Shown here: piece after piece, positions 1 to 12,059 of the stretch | How positions within the stretch are numbered: the first letter of the stretch is position 1 | Layout of the letters: the number at the start of each line of letters is the position of its first letter | Assembly (NCBI GenBank): GCA_014529385.2 | Contig: CM043949.1 | Location: 148,407,850-148,471,849 of the forward strand | Source: Adiantum capillus-veneris | Taxonomy: Eukaryota; Streptophyta; Polypodiopsida; Polypodiales; Pteridaceae | Length of the DNA: 64,000 nucleotides | Direction: 5' to 3' | Notes under the pieces: generated by a model | Told to the model about the DNA's origin: nothing | The model's input: the letters and a program-made list of their open reading frames with translations, nothing else | Databases searched by the model: none | Made by a program: the position numbers and the translations under genes

Positions 1-3000
1 AGGATGGTTTTAGCTAGAGGTCCTACTCTTGTATAACCTAGCATCCATTGTGTTATGGAGGTTTTAGACCAAGGCAGTTTCAAGGTCCACCACCTATCCA
101 AGCTAGATCTATTGAAAGAAGCTATCTCTATTGTTTGAAGTTCAATGTGTGAATGGAGTCGAGCTACTATGTCTACTACCATTGATGGTTTGGGACAGAG
201 GTCCACCACTTGTCCAACCTAGTAACCATTGCGTTATAGAGGTTTTATCCCAAGGTGTTTCCAAGATCCACCACCTATCCAAGCTAGCTCTATTGAAAGA
301 ATCTATCAATATTGCTTGAAGGTTAAATTGTGAATGGAGTCTAGCTAGTATGTTTACTACCATGAAGGGTTTGGGACAGAGGTCCATCACTTGTCCAACC
401 TACTAACCATTGTGTTATGGAGGTTTTAGCCCAAGGTGGTTTGAAGGTCCACCACCGGTCCAAGATCGCTCTATTGAATAGTCCTGTCTCTACTCTCATA
501 GCATGGATGTTTTGGGGTAGAGGTCTAACACTTGTCCAACCTACTATCCATTGTGTTATTGAGGTTCTAGCCCAAGGTGGTTTGAAGGTCCACCACCCGT
601 CCAAGCTAGCTCTATTGAAAGAATCTATCTCTATTGTTTGAAGGTCAATGTGTGAATGGAGAGTAGCTACCTTGTTTGCTACCATCGATGGTTTGGAGAG
701 AGGACCATCACTTGTCCAACCTACTAGCCATTGTGTTATGCAGGTTTTAGCCCTATGTGGTTTGAAGGTCCACAACCTGTCCAAGCTTGCTCTATTGAAT
801 AGTCCTATCTCTACTCTAATAGCATGGATGGTTTCAGCTATAGGTCCAACTCTTGTCGAACCTTTTTTCCATTGTGTTATGGAGGTTTTAGCCCAAGGCG
901 GTTTGGAGGTCCACCACCTATCCAAGCTAGATCTATTGAAAGAAGCTATCTCTATTGTTTGAAGTTCAATGTGTGAATGGAGTGTAGCTATTATGTTTAC
1001 TACCATGGACGGTTTGGGGTAGAGATCCACCACTTGTCCAACCTACTAACCATTGTGTTATGGAGCCAATGTGGTTTGAAGGTCCACCACCTGTCCAAGC
1101 TAGATCTATTGAAAATTTCTACCCTCTATTGTTTGAAGGTAAATGTGTGAATGGATTGTAGCTACAAGGCTTACTACCATGGATGGTTTGGGGTAGAGGT
1201 CCACCACTTGTCCAACCTAATTTCCATTGTTTTCTGGAGGTTTTAGCCCAGGTTGGTGTGAAGGTCCACCACCTATCCAAGCTAGATCTATTGAAAAACG
1301 CTATCTCTTTTGTTTGAAGTTCAATGTGTGAATGGAGTTTAGCTACTATGTTTACTACCATGGATGGTTTGTGTATAGGACCATCACTTGTCTAGCCTAC
1401 TAGCCATTGTGTTATGCAGGTTTTATCCCTATGTGGTTTGAAGGTCCACCACCTATCCAAGATCGCTCTATTGAATAGTCATATATCTACTCTGATAGAG
1501 TGGATGGTTTTGGGTGGAGGTTCAACACTTGTACAGCCTACTATCCATTGTGTTATGGAGGTTTTAGCCCAAGGCGGTGTGAAGATCCACCACCTATCCA
1601 AGATAGATCTATTGAAAAATGCTATGTGTGAATTGAGTGTATCTACTATGTTTACTACCGTGGATGGTTTGGGGTAGAGCTCCACCACTTGCCCATTATA
1701 CTATCCATTTTGTTATGGAGGTTTAAGTCCAAGGTGGTTTGAAGGTCCACCACCTGTCCGAGTAAGCTCTATTGGAAAAAACTATCCCTATTGTTTAAAG
1801 GTCAATTTGTGAATGGAGTGTAGCTACTATGTTTACTACCATGGATGCTTTGGGGTAGATGTCCACCACTTGTCCAACCTAATTTCCATTGTTTTTTAAA
1901 GGTTTTAGCCTAAGTTGGTTTGAAGATCCACCACCTATCCAAGCTGGATCTATTGAACAAAGCTCTCTATTGTTTCAAAGTCAGTGTGTGAATGGATTAT
2001 AGCTACTTTATTTACTACCATGGATGGTTTGTGGAAAAAGTTCCACCACTTATCCACCATACTATCCATTGTGTAAAGGTGGTTTTAGCCCAAGATTGTT
2101 TGAAGGTCCACCACCTGTCCAAGATAGATTCTTTGACAAAATCTATCTCTATTGTTTCAAGGTCAATTTGTGAATGGTGTGTAGCTACCTTTTTTATTAC
2201 CATGGATGGTTTGGAACAGAGGTCCACCACTTGTCCAACCTACTATCTATTGTGTTATTGAGGATTAAGCCCAAGGTTGTTTGAAGGTCCACCACCTATC
2301 CAAACTAGCTCTACTGAATAGTCCTATCTCTAGTCTGATCACGTGGATCATTTGGGGTAGAGGTCCAACACTTGTCCAACCTACTAACCATTGTGTGATG
2401 GAGGTTTTAGCCCAAGGTGGTTTGAAGGTCCATCATCTGTCCAAGCTATCTCTATTGAATAGACCTATCTCTAGTCTGATGACGTGGATAGTTTGGGGTA
2501 GGTCTGGCACTTTTACAACCTACTATTCATTGTGTTATTCATGTTTTAGCCCAAGGTGGTTTGAAGGTCCACCACATGTCCAATCTAGATCTATTGAAAA
2601 AATCTATCTCTATTGTTTGAAGGTCAATGTGTGAATGGAGTAGCGCTATTATGTTTACTACCATTGATGGTTTGGGACACAGGTCCACCACTTTTCCAAC
2701 CTACTATCCATTGCGTTGTAGAGGTTTTAGCCCAAGGTTGTTTGAAGATCCACCACCTACCCAAGCTAGGTCTATTGAAAGAATCTATCAATATTGTTTG
2801 AAGGTTAAAGTGTGAATGGAGTCTAGCTACTATGTTTACTATCATGAAGGGTTTGGGACAGAGGTCCATCACTTGTCCAACCTACTAACCATTGTGTTAT
2901 AGCTTTTTTAGCCCAAGGTGGTTTGAAGGTCCACCATCTATTCAAGCTAGCTCTACTTGATAGTCCTATCTCTACTCTAATAGCATGGATGGTTTGGGGT

Positions 3001-5130
3001 AGAGGTCTAACACTTGTCCAGCCTACTATCCACTGTGTTATTGAGGTTCTAGCCCAAGGTGGTTTGAAGGTCCACCACCTATCCAAACTGGCTCTATTGA
3101 AAGAAGCTACCTCTATTTTTTGAAGATTAATGTGTGAATGGATCCTACTCTTGTCCAACCTTCTCTCCATTGTGTTATGGAGGTTTTAACGTCAATGTGT
3201 GAATGAGAGTGTAGCTACTTTTTTTATTACCATGGATGGTTTGGGACGGAGGTGGACCACTTGTCCAACCTACTATCTACTCTATGATTGAGCTTTTAGC
3301 CCAAGGTTGTTTGAAGGTCCACCGCTTGTTCAAGCTAGCTCTATTGAATAGTCCTATCTCTAGTCTGATCACGTGGATGGTTTGGGGTAGAGGTCCATCA
3401 CTTGTCCAACCTACTAACCATTGTGCTATAGAGGTTTTATCCAATGCTGGTTTGAAGTTCCATCACCTCTCCAAGCTATCTCTATTGAATAGTCCTATCT
3501 CTAGTCTGATGACGTGGAAGGTTTGGTGTAGAGGTCCGGCACTTTTCCAACGTACTATCCAATGTGTTATTTAGGTTTTAGCCCAAGGTGGTTTGAAGGT
3601 CCACCACTTGTCCAAGCTAGATCTATTGAAAAAATCTATCTCTATTCTTTGAAGGTCAATGTGTGAATGGAGTAGAGCTCTTATGTTTACTACCATTAAT
3701 GGCTTGGAACAGAGGTCCACCACTTTTCCAACCTACTAACCATTGCGTTGTAGAGGTTTTAGCCCAAGGTTGTTGAAGATCCACCACCTATCCAAGCTAG
3801 CTCTATTGAAAGAATCTATCAATATTGTTTGAAGGTTAAAGTGTGAATTGAGTCTAGCTACTATGTTTACTATCAAGGAGGGTTTGGGACATAGGTCAAC
3901 AACCTACTAACCATTGTGTTATGGAAGTTTTCTCCCAAGGTGGTTTGAAGGTCCAGTACCTGTTCAAGCTATCTCTATTTAATAGTCCTATCTCTACTCT
4001 AATAGCATGGATGGTTTGGGGCAAAGGTCTAACGCTTGTCCAACCTACTCCATTGTGTTATTGAGGTTCTTGTGCAAGGTGGTTTGAAGGTCCACCACCT
4101 ATCTAAGCTAGCTCTATTGAAATAAGCTACTTCTATTGTTTGAAGGTCAATGTGTGAATGGAGTGTAACTACCATGTTTAGTATCATGTATGGTTTGGGT
4201 AGAGGACAATCACTTGTCCAGCCTACTAGCCATTGTGTTATGCAGATTTTAGCCTGATAAAGTTTGAAGATCCACAACCTGTCTAAACTCGCACTATTGA
4301 ATAGTCCTATCTCTACTTTGATAGCATGAATGGTTTTGGCTAGAGTTCCTACTCTTGTCCAACCTACTATCCATTGTGTTATGGAGGTTTTAGCCCAAGG
4401 CAGTTTGAAGGTCCACCACCTATCTAAGCTAGATCCATTGAAAGAAGCTATCTCTATTGTTTGAAGTTCAATGTGTGAACAGAGTGTAGCTATTATGTTT
4501 ACTACCATGGTTAGTGTGGGATAGAGATCCACCACTTGTCCAACCTACTAACCATTGTGTTATGGAGGTTTTAGCCTGAGGTGGTTTGAAGGTCCACCAA
4601 CTCTCTAAGCTAGCTCTATTGAAAATTCCTACCTTTATTGTTTGAAGGTAAATATGCAAATGGAGTGTAGCTACCAGGCTTACTACCATGGATGGTTTGG
4701 GGAAAAGGTTCACCACTTGTCCAACCTACTATCCATTGTGTTATGGAGGTTTCATCCCAAGATTGTTTGAAGGTCCACCACCTGTCCAAGCTAGCTTCTT
4801 TGAAAGAAGCTATCTCTGTTGTTTTAAGGTGAATGTGTGAATGGAGTGAAGCTAATTTTTGTATTATCATGGGTAGTTTAGGATAGAGGTCCATCACTTT
4901 TTCAACCTACTATCTATTGTGTTATGGAGGTTTTAGCCCAAAGTTGTTTGAATTTCCACCACCTATCCAAGCTCAGCACTATTGAATAGTCCTATCTGAT
5001 CACGTGGATGGTTTGGGGTAGAGGTCCACCACTTGTCCAACCTATCAACCATTGTGTTATGGAGGTTTTAGTCCATGGTGGTTTGAAGTTCCATCAGTTG
5101 TCCAAGCTAGCTCTATTGAATAGTCCTATC
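1..5130. repeat. Satellite-like tandem array, mixed 180-bp and 140-bp units
   Basis: The whole stretch is made of diverged tandem units. Successive copies of the phrase TGTGAATGGAG fall about 172-183 bp apart or at larger steps near 320 bp. The larger steps arise because some units replace that phrase by a shorter segment (AATAGTCCTATCTCTA) and are only about 140 bp long. Each unit holds two boxes of the form GGTCCACCACYTGTCCAA, about 80-100 bp apart, so the unit itself probably arose by doubling of a shorter repeat. Short open frames occur on both strands (longest about 230 codons on minus, near 341-1033), but they follow the repeat and are interrupted at random. I read the array as non-coding satellite or as repeats internal to an old element. 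Confidence 0.85.
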
Positions 5131-5970
5131 TCTATTGAAGGTTCACAATTTAACCTAAGCATGGAGAAATGATGGAACGTCCATTAGTTGTTCAAGCTTA
5201 ATCTAATTCAAGCATAGAGAGCCACAAGGTCCATCACTTGTAAAACCTAATCTCCATTGTATCATAAATTTTTATAAGGTCCATAATTTAATATATGCAT
5301 GGAGAACTGATGCAAGGTCCACCATTTATCCAAGCCTAAGCTCTATTGAAGCATAGAGATTCACAAGGTTACCACTTGTTTAAGATACAATTTATTCTAG
5401 CATAGAGACCCACTCTATTGTAGAATATAGAGCCAGAAGGTCAACCACTTGTCCAAGGTAAGATCCATTGAAGCATAGAGAGCCACAAGGTCCACAATCT
5501 AGTTCAGGCAAGAATAATGGATGCAAGGTGAAGCCAAACTCTATCATTGAAGCAAAAAGAGTGACAATCTTTGAAACTTCTCCAAGATAAAATCCATTAC
5601 TGACACACATATAGCAACAAGGTCCACCACTTGTCCAATCTAAGATTCATTAAAGCATAGACAACCACAAGGTCTAGAACCTAAGCTAGGCATGGGGAAT
5701 CGATGCAAGGTCCACCACTTGTCCAATCTACACTCCATTAGAGCATAGAGATCCACAAGGACCATAGTCTAAGCTAAGCATGGAGAATTGATGCAAGGTC
5801 CACCACATGTACAACCTATCATCAGCTATTATATCTAGCAGCATGGCTTGCTTGGTTTCTAGATCCACTACTTGTCCGATCTAAATTAAAAGTTTCCCGC
5901 TTGGATTTAAATTTTCCCGCTTGGATTCAAAATTCAAAATTTATTGATTCAATTCAAAATTTTCTACTTA
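5131..5970. repeat. Degenerate border of the satellite array
   Basis: The same box (AGGTCCACCACTTGTCCAA and variants) continues here at roughly 90-130 bp intervals, but the spacer between boxes is new. It carries GCATAGAGAGCCACAAGG and GCATGGAGAATTGATGCAAGG type phrases. This is an older or differently arranged branch of the same repeat family. No gene is visible. Confidence 0.7.
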
Positions 5971-6664
5971 AGGGAGATGTTATAGCATTAGAGCAAGGTC
6001 CACCACTTGTCCAATCTCAATCTATAACCTTCCTTATACTGAGAATCTATCTTATTTCATCCCAATAGTAGGCAAATTTGTCATTTCATGTATCTATGAG
6101 CCTCTCCTAGTTTCAACCATCATGTTCATTAGAAGCCTCAGTAATCTACGTTACCTTTGTTGAGAAATTAAACAACGAATCACATTTACAAAGGTGTTGG
6201 ACAAAAAGCAGCAAAATACCAAAGAAAGCAACTTCACTGGAAGACACAAGTAAGTCAACTACTGAAATTTACATGCTTATGTACAATCTTGTTTTTTATG
6301 TATATGTATATATGTCATGTATCCACACTATGTTATGTACAAGCACATGTATTTGCATGTTCTGTATGTATATGAGATAGTATACATTTCTACCACGCAT
6401 ATACATAAACATATGTACCTACATACATAGGCAAAGTGAACACACTATCGTTTTGGTTTCTTGGAGAGAAAAACATAAAGACAAAACCTTATGTAGATGG
6501 AGAGTGAGAGAGAGAGAGAGAAAGAGATGAAATGCACCTTGTCAAAAGCTTTCATTTTGCACAGTAAAAGAATCTGTTGTCTGTGAAGTCAAAGCCCTGA
6601 GTGTCATTGCCTTTGTCGTGCTATTCATGCTCTATTTTTCACACAATATGGTCCTTGTATACAC
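5971..6664 (+). other. No gene; possible 3' LTR start and microsatellites
   Basis: The sequence AAGGGAGA followed by TGTTATAGC at about 5,964-5,980 looks like a polypurine tract running into an LTR start, so the satellite to the left could lie inside an old LTR element. No partner LTR was found. A short AG-repeat lies near 6,504-6,523. The rest is AT-rich with no supported coding sequence. Confidence 0.3.
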
Positions 6665-6842
6665 TGTGAGCGGGATGAAAACACACACAGCGCCTCTATA
6701 ACGACCCGACACACACTCTTGGAATGATACACACACACACACTATGGGGCACCACTCGGCTTACACAACACACCTGGCCGAGACAGGGAACACACCTCTG
6801 GAGTGAGAGGAGAGACTCTATCCACTTTCCCACTCCACACAG

Positions 6843-6873
<31 letters not shown>

Positions 6874-7813
6874 AAACTTAGCTCAAAAGAGGAGAATTTC
6901 TGATGTTTAGATACAATTGAGCTTGGGCCAACACCAATGGGGCAAATAGCTCACACAATATGGGTAAAATAAGCCAGATACAATCACAAACTAGAGCAGA
7001 AACTTCGCTCACAGGAGAAACTTACACAGAAAAACAGCAGGAAAAGAGTGAGGAATTTGGCAAAATGGACAGAGCCATCGCGTCCGGAACGGCCCAAAAC
7101 CCCTGTCTACAATGTCAAAGTGCTCAAATCCGACCTCGGATGAGCAGTTTACGGCCAAAACAGGCTCCAAATGAGCAAAAACACAGCTACAGCTGTTCTT
7201 CCTCTCTTCTCCACGTTTTTTCTGGTCTTCTCTCTGTTTTTTCAGTTCCCACACTTATCTTTATTACTTGGGAACCCTTGGCCTTTTAGATGACCTCAAA
7301 CGGACCCCGAACAGGCCAAAAACTGACCTCGCAGTGCATAGTTGTCACCTTTTTGCATCATTCGCACACCTGGCACTCAGATTTTTTCCAATAATGCATC
7401 TCGCCACCATGTGAAGTGGCCCCAAAAAGTGGTCCTCATGATGACCTTTCTGCATAATTATCACAAGGAAACACCCACGTTGTGTCCGTACTCATCCACG
7501 TGCAAATATTGACCCCGTTCGCCCTCCTGACGCCACTAGATGCCATCTGACGCACCTGCTTACCTCATGTCGTCGGCCCACGGATAGCTTCCTCGAGAAG
7601 TTTTACGCGCTATAAACTCCTCATTATTGTAGAAAAAACATACTGGTACTGCTGATAGTGAAAATCGATGCACTATGTACATGCTGTCCTACCTGTACAC
7701 ATGTGGGCCCCACGTAACCACCTGGCTCTGCAAAATGGGCAATTCCTTATTTGATGCACCATGCATGTGTATGTACATATGCGCAATTCCTTGCTCGAAA
7801 AAAACTCCTGACA
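6665..7813 (-). repeat. 3' LTR of gag-only element
   Basis: This direct repeat of 10,339-11,468 begins TGTGAGCGGG and ends CTCCTGACA on the plus strand. The PPT lies immediately to its right, which fixes it as the 3' LTR of a minus-strand element. It includes an AC microsatellite (about 6,843-6,868). The open frames here are incidental. Confidence 0.9.
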
Positions 7814-7830
7814 TAATTTGCCCACCCCCT
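7814..7830 (-). promoter_or_regulatory. Polypurine tract
   Basis: On the minus strand the sequence GGGGGTGGGCAAATTA abuts the LTR start TGTCAGGAG. The pol element has the near-identical GGGGATGGGCAAATTA at its own 3' LTR (51,632-51,647). A PPT primes plus-strand DNA synthesis in LTR elements. Confidence 0.8.
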
Positions 7831-8173
7831 AGCCTGCTAGAGCATTCATGCTCAGCAGCAGCACTAGTAGATGCTCATTCCACCTGGATCAAAAGGCCAA
7901 AGGCATATCGCCTGATTCACAAGAAGCATCATAACACCACATCTACATTTGTCAACAATCAACCAAAATGCACCATAGGCATATCCAACTAACACATCCG
8001 CCCTGTCTGGAGTTCCAAAAGCATAAATATTGCATGCCACATTCAACCCAACCGATAGAGACAACTCAAGTGACTCATCACCTGGCATCTTGGCTCCACC
8101 AGCCACAGCAACAACCTGCAAATCATGCACCCAAGTAGCTAAAAGCATTGTGTGAAGGTAAAGTTGTTGATAT

Positions 8174-9346
8174 TCAAAGCACAAGAGTATCCCCGCAGCA
8201 CACATAATCATCATAATCATGGCTAGCACCACTATCCATAGCTTCTAGCATGGGTTCATCAGTCTCCAAGAATACAGATCCCTGCTCTAAACCACAATCA
8301 TGCTCATAAATCGGTTCAATCACTGCACATACATCAAAATATGGCTTCAAAACAGGCTCCACATCCAACAAATCCACAAAATGGCTCTCAACCTTGCCCT
8401 CTTCCCTAATTTCCAAGGAACTAGTCCCCAAAGATACGTGCTCATCATCAATAACCTCAACCTCACACTCACACCCAGAATCACAAGGTACACAAGTAGC
8501 CAATGCATCCTCTTCAAGATTTTTCAATCCTGTATCCAAAGCATTACTCACCTCTTTAGGCTCTTCCATAAACCTGTCAACCTGCAAGACCTCTTTACGC
8601 TTCACAATAGACCTTGGGAAGAAACGAGAAACATCATAGGATAGGCTACTTTTCACCTGCTTAGGCTTAACTTCATCTTCCATGTCAAATCCATCTTGCA
8701 CATGCATACCTGTACTGATACCATGTTCCTCAAGACGCTTAAACTTCCATTCATTATGCTTTGCAATGCATACTGCATCTTCAAAAGACTCGGGCCTCTT
8801 CAACTCAACCTCGAACCGCAACCAAGGTGACAAACCATCAACAAAAGAACTTTTCTTCAATGAACAAGGGGGGGTCTCATCCTTAAGAGCAACACACCAA
8901 CGAGTCCATAAATCTGTAAAACCTTGTACATAGGTATCAACACCTTGACAAGAACCTTGCTTAAGAGCATTGAGCTCATTCCATACTGCATTTGCATCTT
9001 CAAAAACCTGGAAACGCTCTAAAAAAGCTTCTATAAACTTGTCAAGTCTTAAACCATAAGAAGAAGCCACTGCTTCTTTAGCTTCCAAATCCATGAACCA
9101 AACAAGGGCCTCATCTTTCAAAAGCAATCCAAATAGCCTCAAAATCTTGTCCTCATCACACATTTTGTTGCTTATGCATGCCACCTCGACTTGCTCCAGA
9201 AATCCTTCCGCATCTTCACCACTTCTTCCATGAAATTCCGGATAAGAGAAAGCCATGGCTACCCAAGTTACAATGCTTTGAGAACCCCTTTGAACACACG
9301 TGCAAGAACCCAAAAATTTTACTGACCCAATACCCAGAAACTTCAA
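8174..9346 (-). CDS. gag: Gag polyprotein of gypsy-type retrotransposon
   Basis: A 390-codon frame. The likely initiator is the internal methionine at 9,256 (MAFSYPEFHG), because the family signature begins there; the 30 residues upstream look like leader. The segment from about residue 35 to 210 fits the Retrotrans_gag capsid domain: PEFHGRSGEDAEGFLEQ, then KDEALVWFMDL, then a helix-rich part with FIEAFLERFQ and YVQGFTDLW. The remainder is acidic and has no CCHC zinc knuckle. Gag would form the virus-like particle that packages element RNA. No pol follows; a second frame (7,864-8,232, minus) overlaps its end and is discussed under findings. It is the only uninterrupted gene of this element, while the related pol element has lost gag. 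Confidence 0.8.
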   Translation of the reverse strand: MKFLGIGSVKFLGSCTCVQRGSQSIVTWVAMAFSYPEFHGRSGEDAEGFLEQVEVACISNKMCDEDKILRLFGLLLKDEALVWFMDLEAKEAVASSYGLRLDKFIEAFLERFQVFEDANAVWNELNALKQGSCQGVDTYVQGFTDLWTRWCVALKDETPPCSLKKSSFVDGLSPWLRFEVELKRPESFEDAVCIAKHNEWKFKRLEEHGISTGMHVQDGFDMEDEVKPKQVKSSLSYDVSRFFPRSIVKRKEVLQVDRFMEEPKEVSNALDTGLKNLEEDALATCVPCDSGCECEVEVIDDEHVSLGTSSLEIREEGKVESHFVDLLDVEPVLKPYFDVCAVIEPIYEHDCGLEQGSVFLETDEPMLEAMDSGASHDYDDYVCCGDTLVL

Positions 9347-10314
9347 TGGAGCTCAACTTTAGATAAGGACAAACACATGCACATCATACGAGTTTTCATA
9401 GTTGATCATCGGAATTACAACAAGCAAAGGACATTTCAAGATCTCTCGTAATCTTCTTGGCCCGAACATAAAGACTATGCGCTGCTGGAAAAAAATCTTC
9501 CTGGAGACATGAACATATATATGGATTCTTTGATTTAAATGAAATGGAATGAATTGAGGGCCATTTTGATCATCCACTAAAGCCAACCATGAAGCTCCCA
9601 AGAAGGCACACCTGACTTAACCTCTGATTTTGCCAAAATTTCAGCAGCATAACAACATAAATGGCTCAAAAGACCAAAAAACCAACCATCATAACTTGGA
9701 AAAATTTTGACAGAGTTTCCCCAGAAGTAGAGCAGTGACAACCCAAAATATAGACTGTATATGTATGCATAAACTGTCAACAATAGAACCCGAGCATCAA
9801 TTAGGAATCACTAATACATAGTCTATGGCGAGGTCATGAAAAGGGTGCTCCAGCTACCTGTATCACCAAAAGGATCTCCACATTTGAGAATCCCCCAGCT
9901 CAATAAAAACCTCACGCTATCAACCCTCACACGAAGGCTAATGCAAATCGCGTATAGTCAAGTCTCAGAAATAACTATCTTCCAGACCAAGTCTCAGAAA
10001 TGGCTGGGACTGCCAAATAAAACCATATATGGCTCCACAAAGGCGTACAATGGCAGTTTCCACAAGTAACGTACAATCCAACAGACAATGCGCTCAAACA
10101 GGCGCCAAATGATGCATACCCACGACAACTGCAACTGACTCCCACTGTCAGTGTAACACTGAACTCCAGCTACCTGTACCTATGTGAATCACCTGTGCCT
10201 GTACCTGTCCCTGTAACCTATAACCTGTAATCTGTAATCTGCAACCTGCAACCTGTAATCCCGAAGCTCGAAGCTCGAAGCTTGAAGCTCGAAGTAGAAG
10301 GTACTCGAAGAAGA
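9347..10314 (-). other. Untranslated leader of gag-only element
   Basis: This lies between PBS and gag in minus orientation. From about 9,830 to 10,310 it is the reverse-complement counterpart of 47,035-47,470 in the pol element (shared phrases such as GGTAGCTGGAG, TTGGCAGTCCCAGCC, TGAGACTTG). Similarity ends near GGAGCACC, where this copy leads into gag and the other leads directly into the protease frame. No gene is seen. Confidence 0.7.
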
Positions 10315-10332
10315 TCCTCCATGGGGGCACCA
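10315..10332 (-). promoter_or_regulatory. Primer binding site (TGGTGCCCC type)
   Basis: Six bases inside the 5' LTR end, the minus strand reads TGGTGCCCCCATGGAGG. It starts with TGG, as required to pair with the CCA end of a tRNA. The same site occurs at 47,016 in the pol element, and a shorter match occurs at 18,832 in another gypsy remnant. I did not assign the tRNA. Confidence 0.75.
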
Positions 10333-10338
10333 AAAGAA

Positions 10339-11468
10339 TGTGAGCGGGATGAAAACACACACAGCACCTCTATAACAACCCGACACACACTCTTGGAATG
10401 ATACACACACACACACTATGGGGCACCACTCGGCTTACACAACACACCTGGCCGAGACAGGGAACACACCTCTGGAGTGAGAGGAGAGAGACTATCCACT
10501 TGCCCACTCCACACACACACACACCCAAAAAACTCAGCTCAAAAGAGGAGAATTTCTGATGTTTAGATACAATTGAGCTTGGGCCAACACCAATGGGGCA
10601 AATAGCTCACACAATATGGGTAAAATAAGCAAGATACAATCACAAACTAGAGTAGAAACTTCGCTCACAGGAGAAACTTACACAGAAAACAGCAGGAAAA
10701 GAGTGAGGAATTTGGCAAAATGGACATCACCATCGTGTCCGGAACGGCCCAAAACCCCAGTCTATAATGTCAAAGTGCTCAAATCCGACCTCGGATGAGC
10801 AGTTTACGGCCAAAACAGGCTCCAAAATGAGCAAAAACACAGCTGCGGCTGTTCCTCCTCTCTTCTCCACGTTTTTTCTGGTCTTCTCTCTGTTTTTTCA
10901 GTTCCCACACTTAGCTTTATTACTTGGGCACCCTTGGCGTTTTAGATGACCTCAAACGGACCCCGAACAGGCCAAAAACTGACCTCGCAGTGCATAGTTG
11001 TCACCTTTTTGCATCATTCGCACACCTGGCACTCAGCTTTTTTCCAATAATGCATCTCGCCACCATGTGAAGTGGCCCCAAAAAGTGGTCCTCATGATGA
11101 CCTTTCTGCATAATTATCACAAGGAAACACCCACATTGTGTCTGTACTCATCCACGTGCAAATATTGACCTCGTTCGCCCTCCTGACGCCACTAGATGCC
11201 ATCTGACGCACCTGCTTACCTCATGTCGTCGGCCCGCGGATAGCTTCCTCGAGAAGTTTTACGCACTATAAACTCCTCATTATTGTAGAAAAAACATACT
11301 GGTACTGCTGATAGTGAAAATCGATGCACTATGTACATGTTGTCCTACCTGTACACATGTGGGCCCCACATAACCACCTGGCTCTGCAAAATGGGCAATT
11401 CCTTATTTGATGCACCATGCATGTGTATGTACATATGCGCAATTCCTTGCTCGAAAAAACTCCTGACA
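10339..11468 (-). repeat. 5' LTR of gag-only element
   Basis: Direct repeat of 6,665-7,813, adjacent to the PBS. Many of the differences between the two LTRs are C/T or G/A changes at CG sites (for example CACGTAACC versus CACATAACC, and TTACGCGC versus TTACGCAC). Small open frames are not credible genes. Confidence 0.9.
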
Positions 11469-12059
11469 GCGCGTAAGCTAGAAGTCCCTCTTTTGAATGC
11501 AATGTCGCTCCTATCGTGTTGTGCACAACCTGTTTTGTATGCACTCTGGTTTCTTTGTGTGCGCGAGCAAGAAATCTCTCTGTGCGTGCAAGAAAAAATA
11601 TCCCCTGTTTCTCGTGTGTTTTGCTTCGTTCGCTTTGTGTTTTTGTGGATGGTTATCTAAAATTCCACGTGTACAACTTGAAACTCATCTACCTTTTGAG
11701 CGATTTGCTTTCGTTTTGACCTCCGGGGGTTAACTATGAGTAAAACTACCATATCACGTGCGTTCAAGAAATGTTTGTAAAACCCCTTATCTGTGAATTT
11801 TGTTAGGAATATAATGTACCTTTTCCTTTAAAATCTGTAAGTTTTTATTAAATTTGAAAATATAATGTCCTTCTGTATATATATTTTTGTAAGTTTCAAG
11901 AGCTTTAAATACCCTTCTATTGAACTCACGTGACAGGTTACATTTTTCTCAGGTGACCTCCCCAGGGTTTTGACCAACCGAGTTTTATATATAAAAAAAA
12001 AACCAAATTTGGCAGACCATACAAGTAAAAATTCTTGTGTCCTAATCATGTTAAAAAGA
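11469..12059. other. No recognised feature
   Basis: This is flanking DNA to the right of the gag-only element. It is AT-rich toward 12,000, with a TATATATAT stretch near 11,876. No coding sequence, LTR or repeat was recognised. Confidence 0.4.

Larger units (their letters stand above)
6665..11468 (-). mobile_element. Gag-only LTR retrotransposon (gypsy, TR-GAG-like)
   Basis: Two long direct repeats (6,665-7,813 and 10,339-11,468) flank a 2.5-kb internal region. In minus orientation the element runs from 5' LTR (right) through a PBS at 10,332-10,315, a leader, a gag gene and a PPT to the 3' LTR (left). LTR ends read TGTCAGGAG...CTCACA. There is no protease, RT, RNase H or integrase between gag and the PPT, so it cannot move alone. 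LTRs, PBS, leader and PPT closely match the pol-bearing element at 45,854-52,818, which lacks gag. No clear 5-bp target duplication is visible; the flanks read GCGC upstream and GTGT downstream in element orientation. Confidence 0.88.

Noticed and set aside
341-1033. 230-codon minus ORF in the satellite, plus several similar frames on both strands
   Set aside because: Open frames follow the repeat period on both strands, break at random between units, and lack a start or domain. The satellite explains them.
6960-7992. ORFs of about 105-109 codons, repeated at 11,331-11,660 and in the other LTRs
   Set aside because: They lie inside LTRs, are not preserved in frame between the LTR copies and have no domain.
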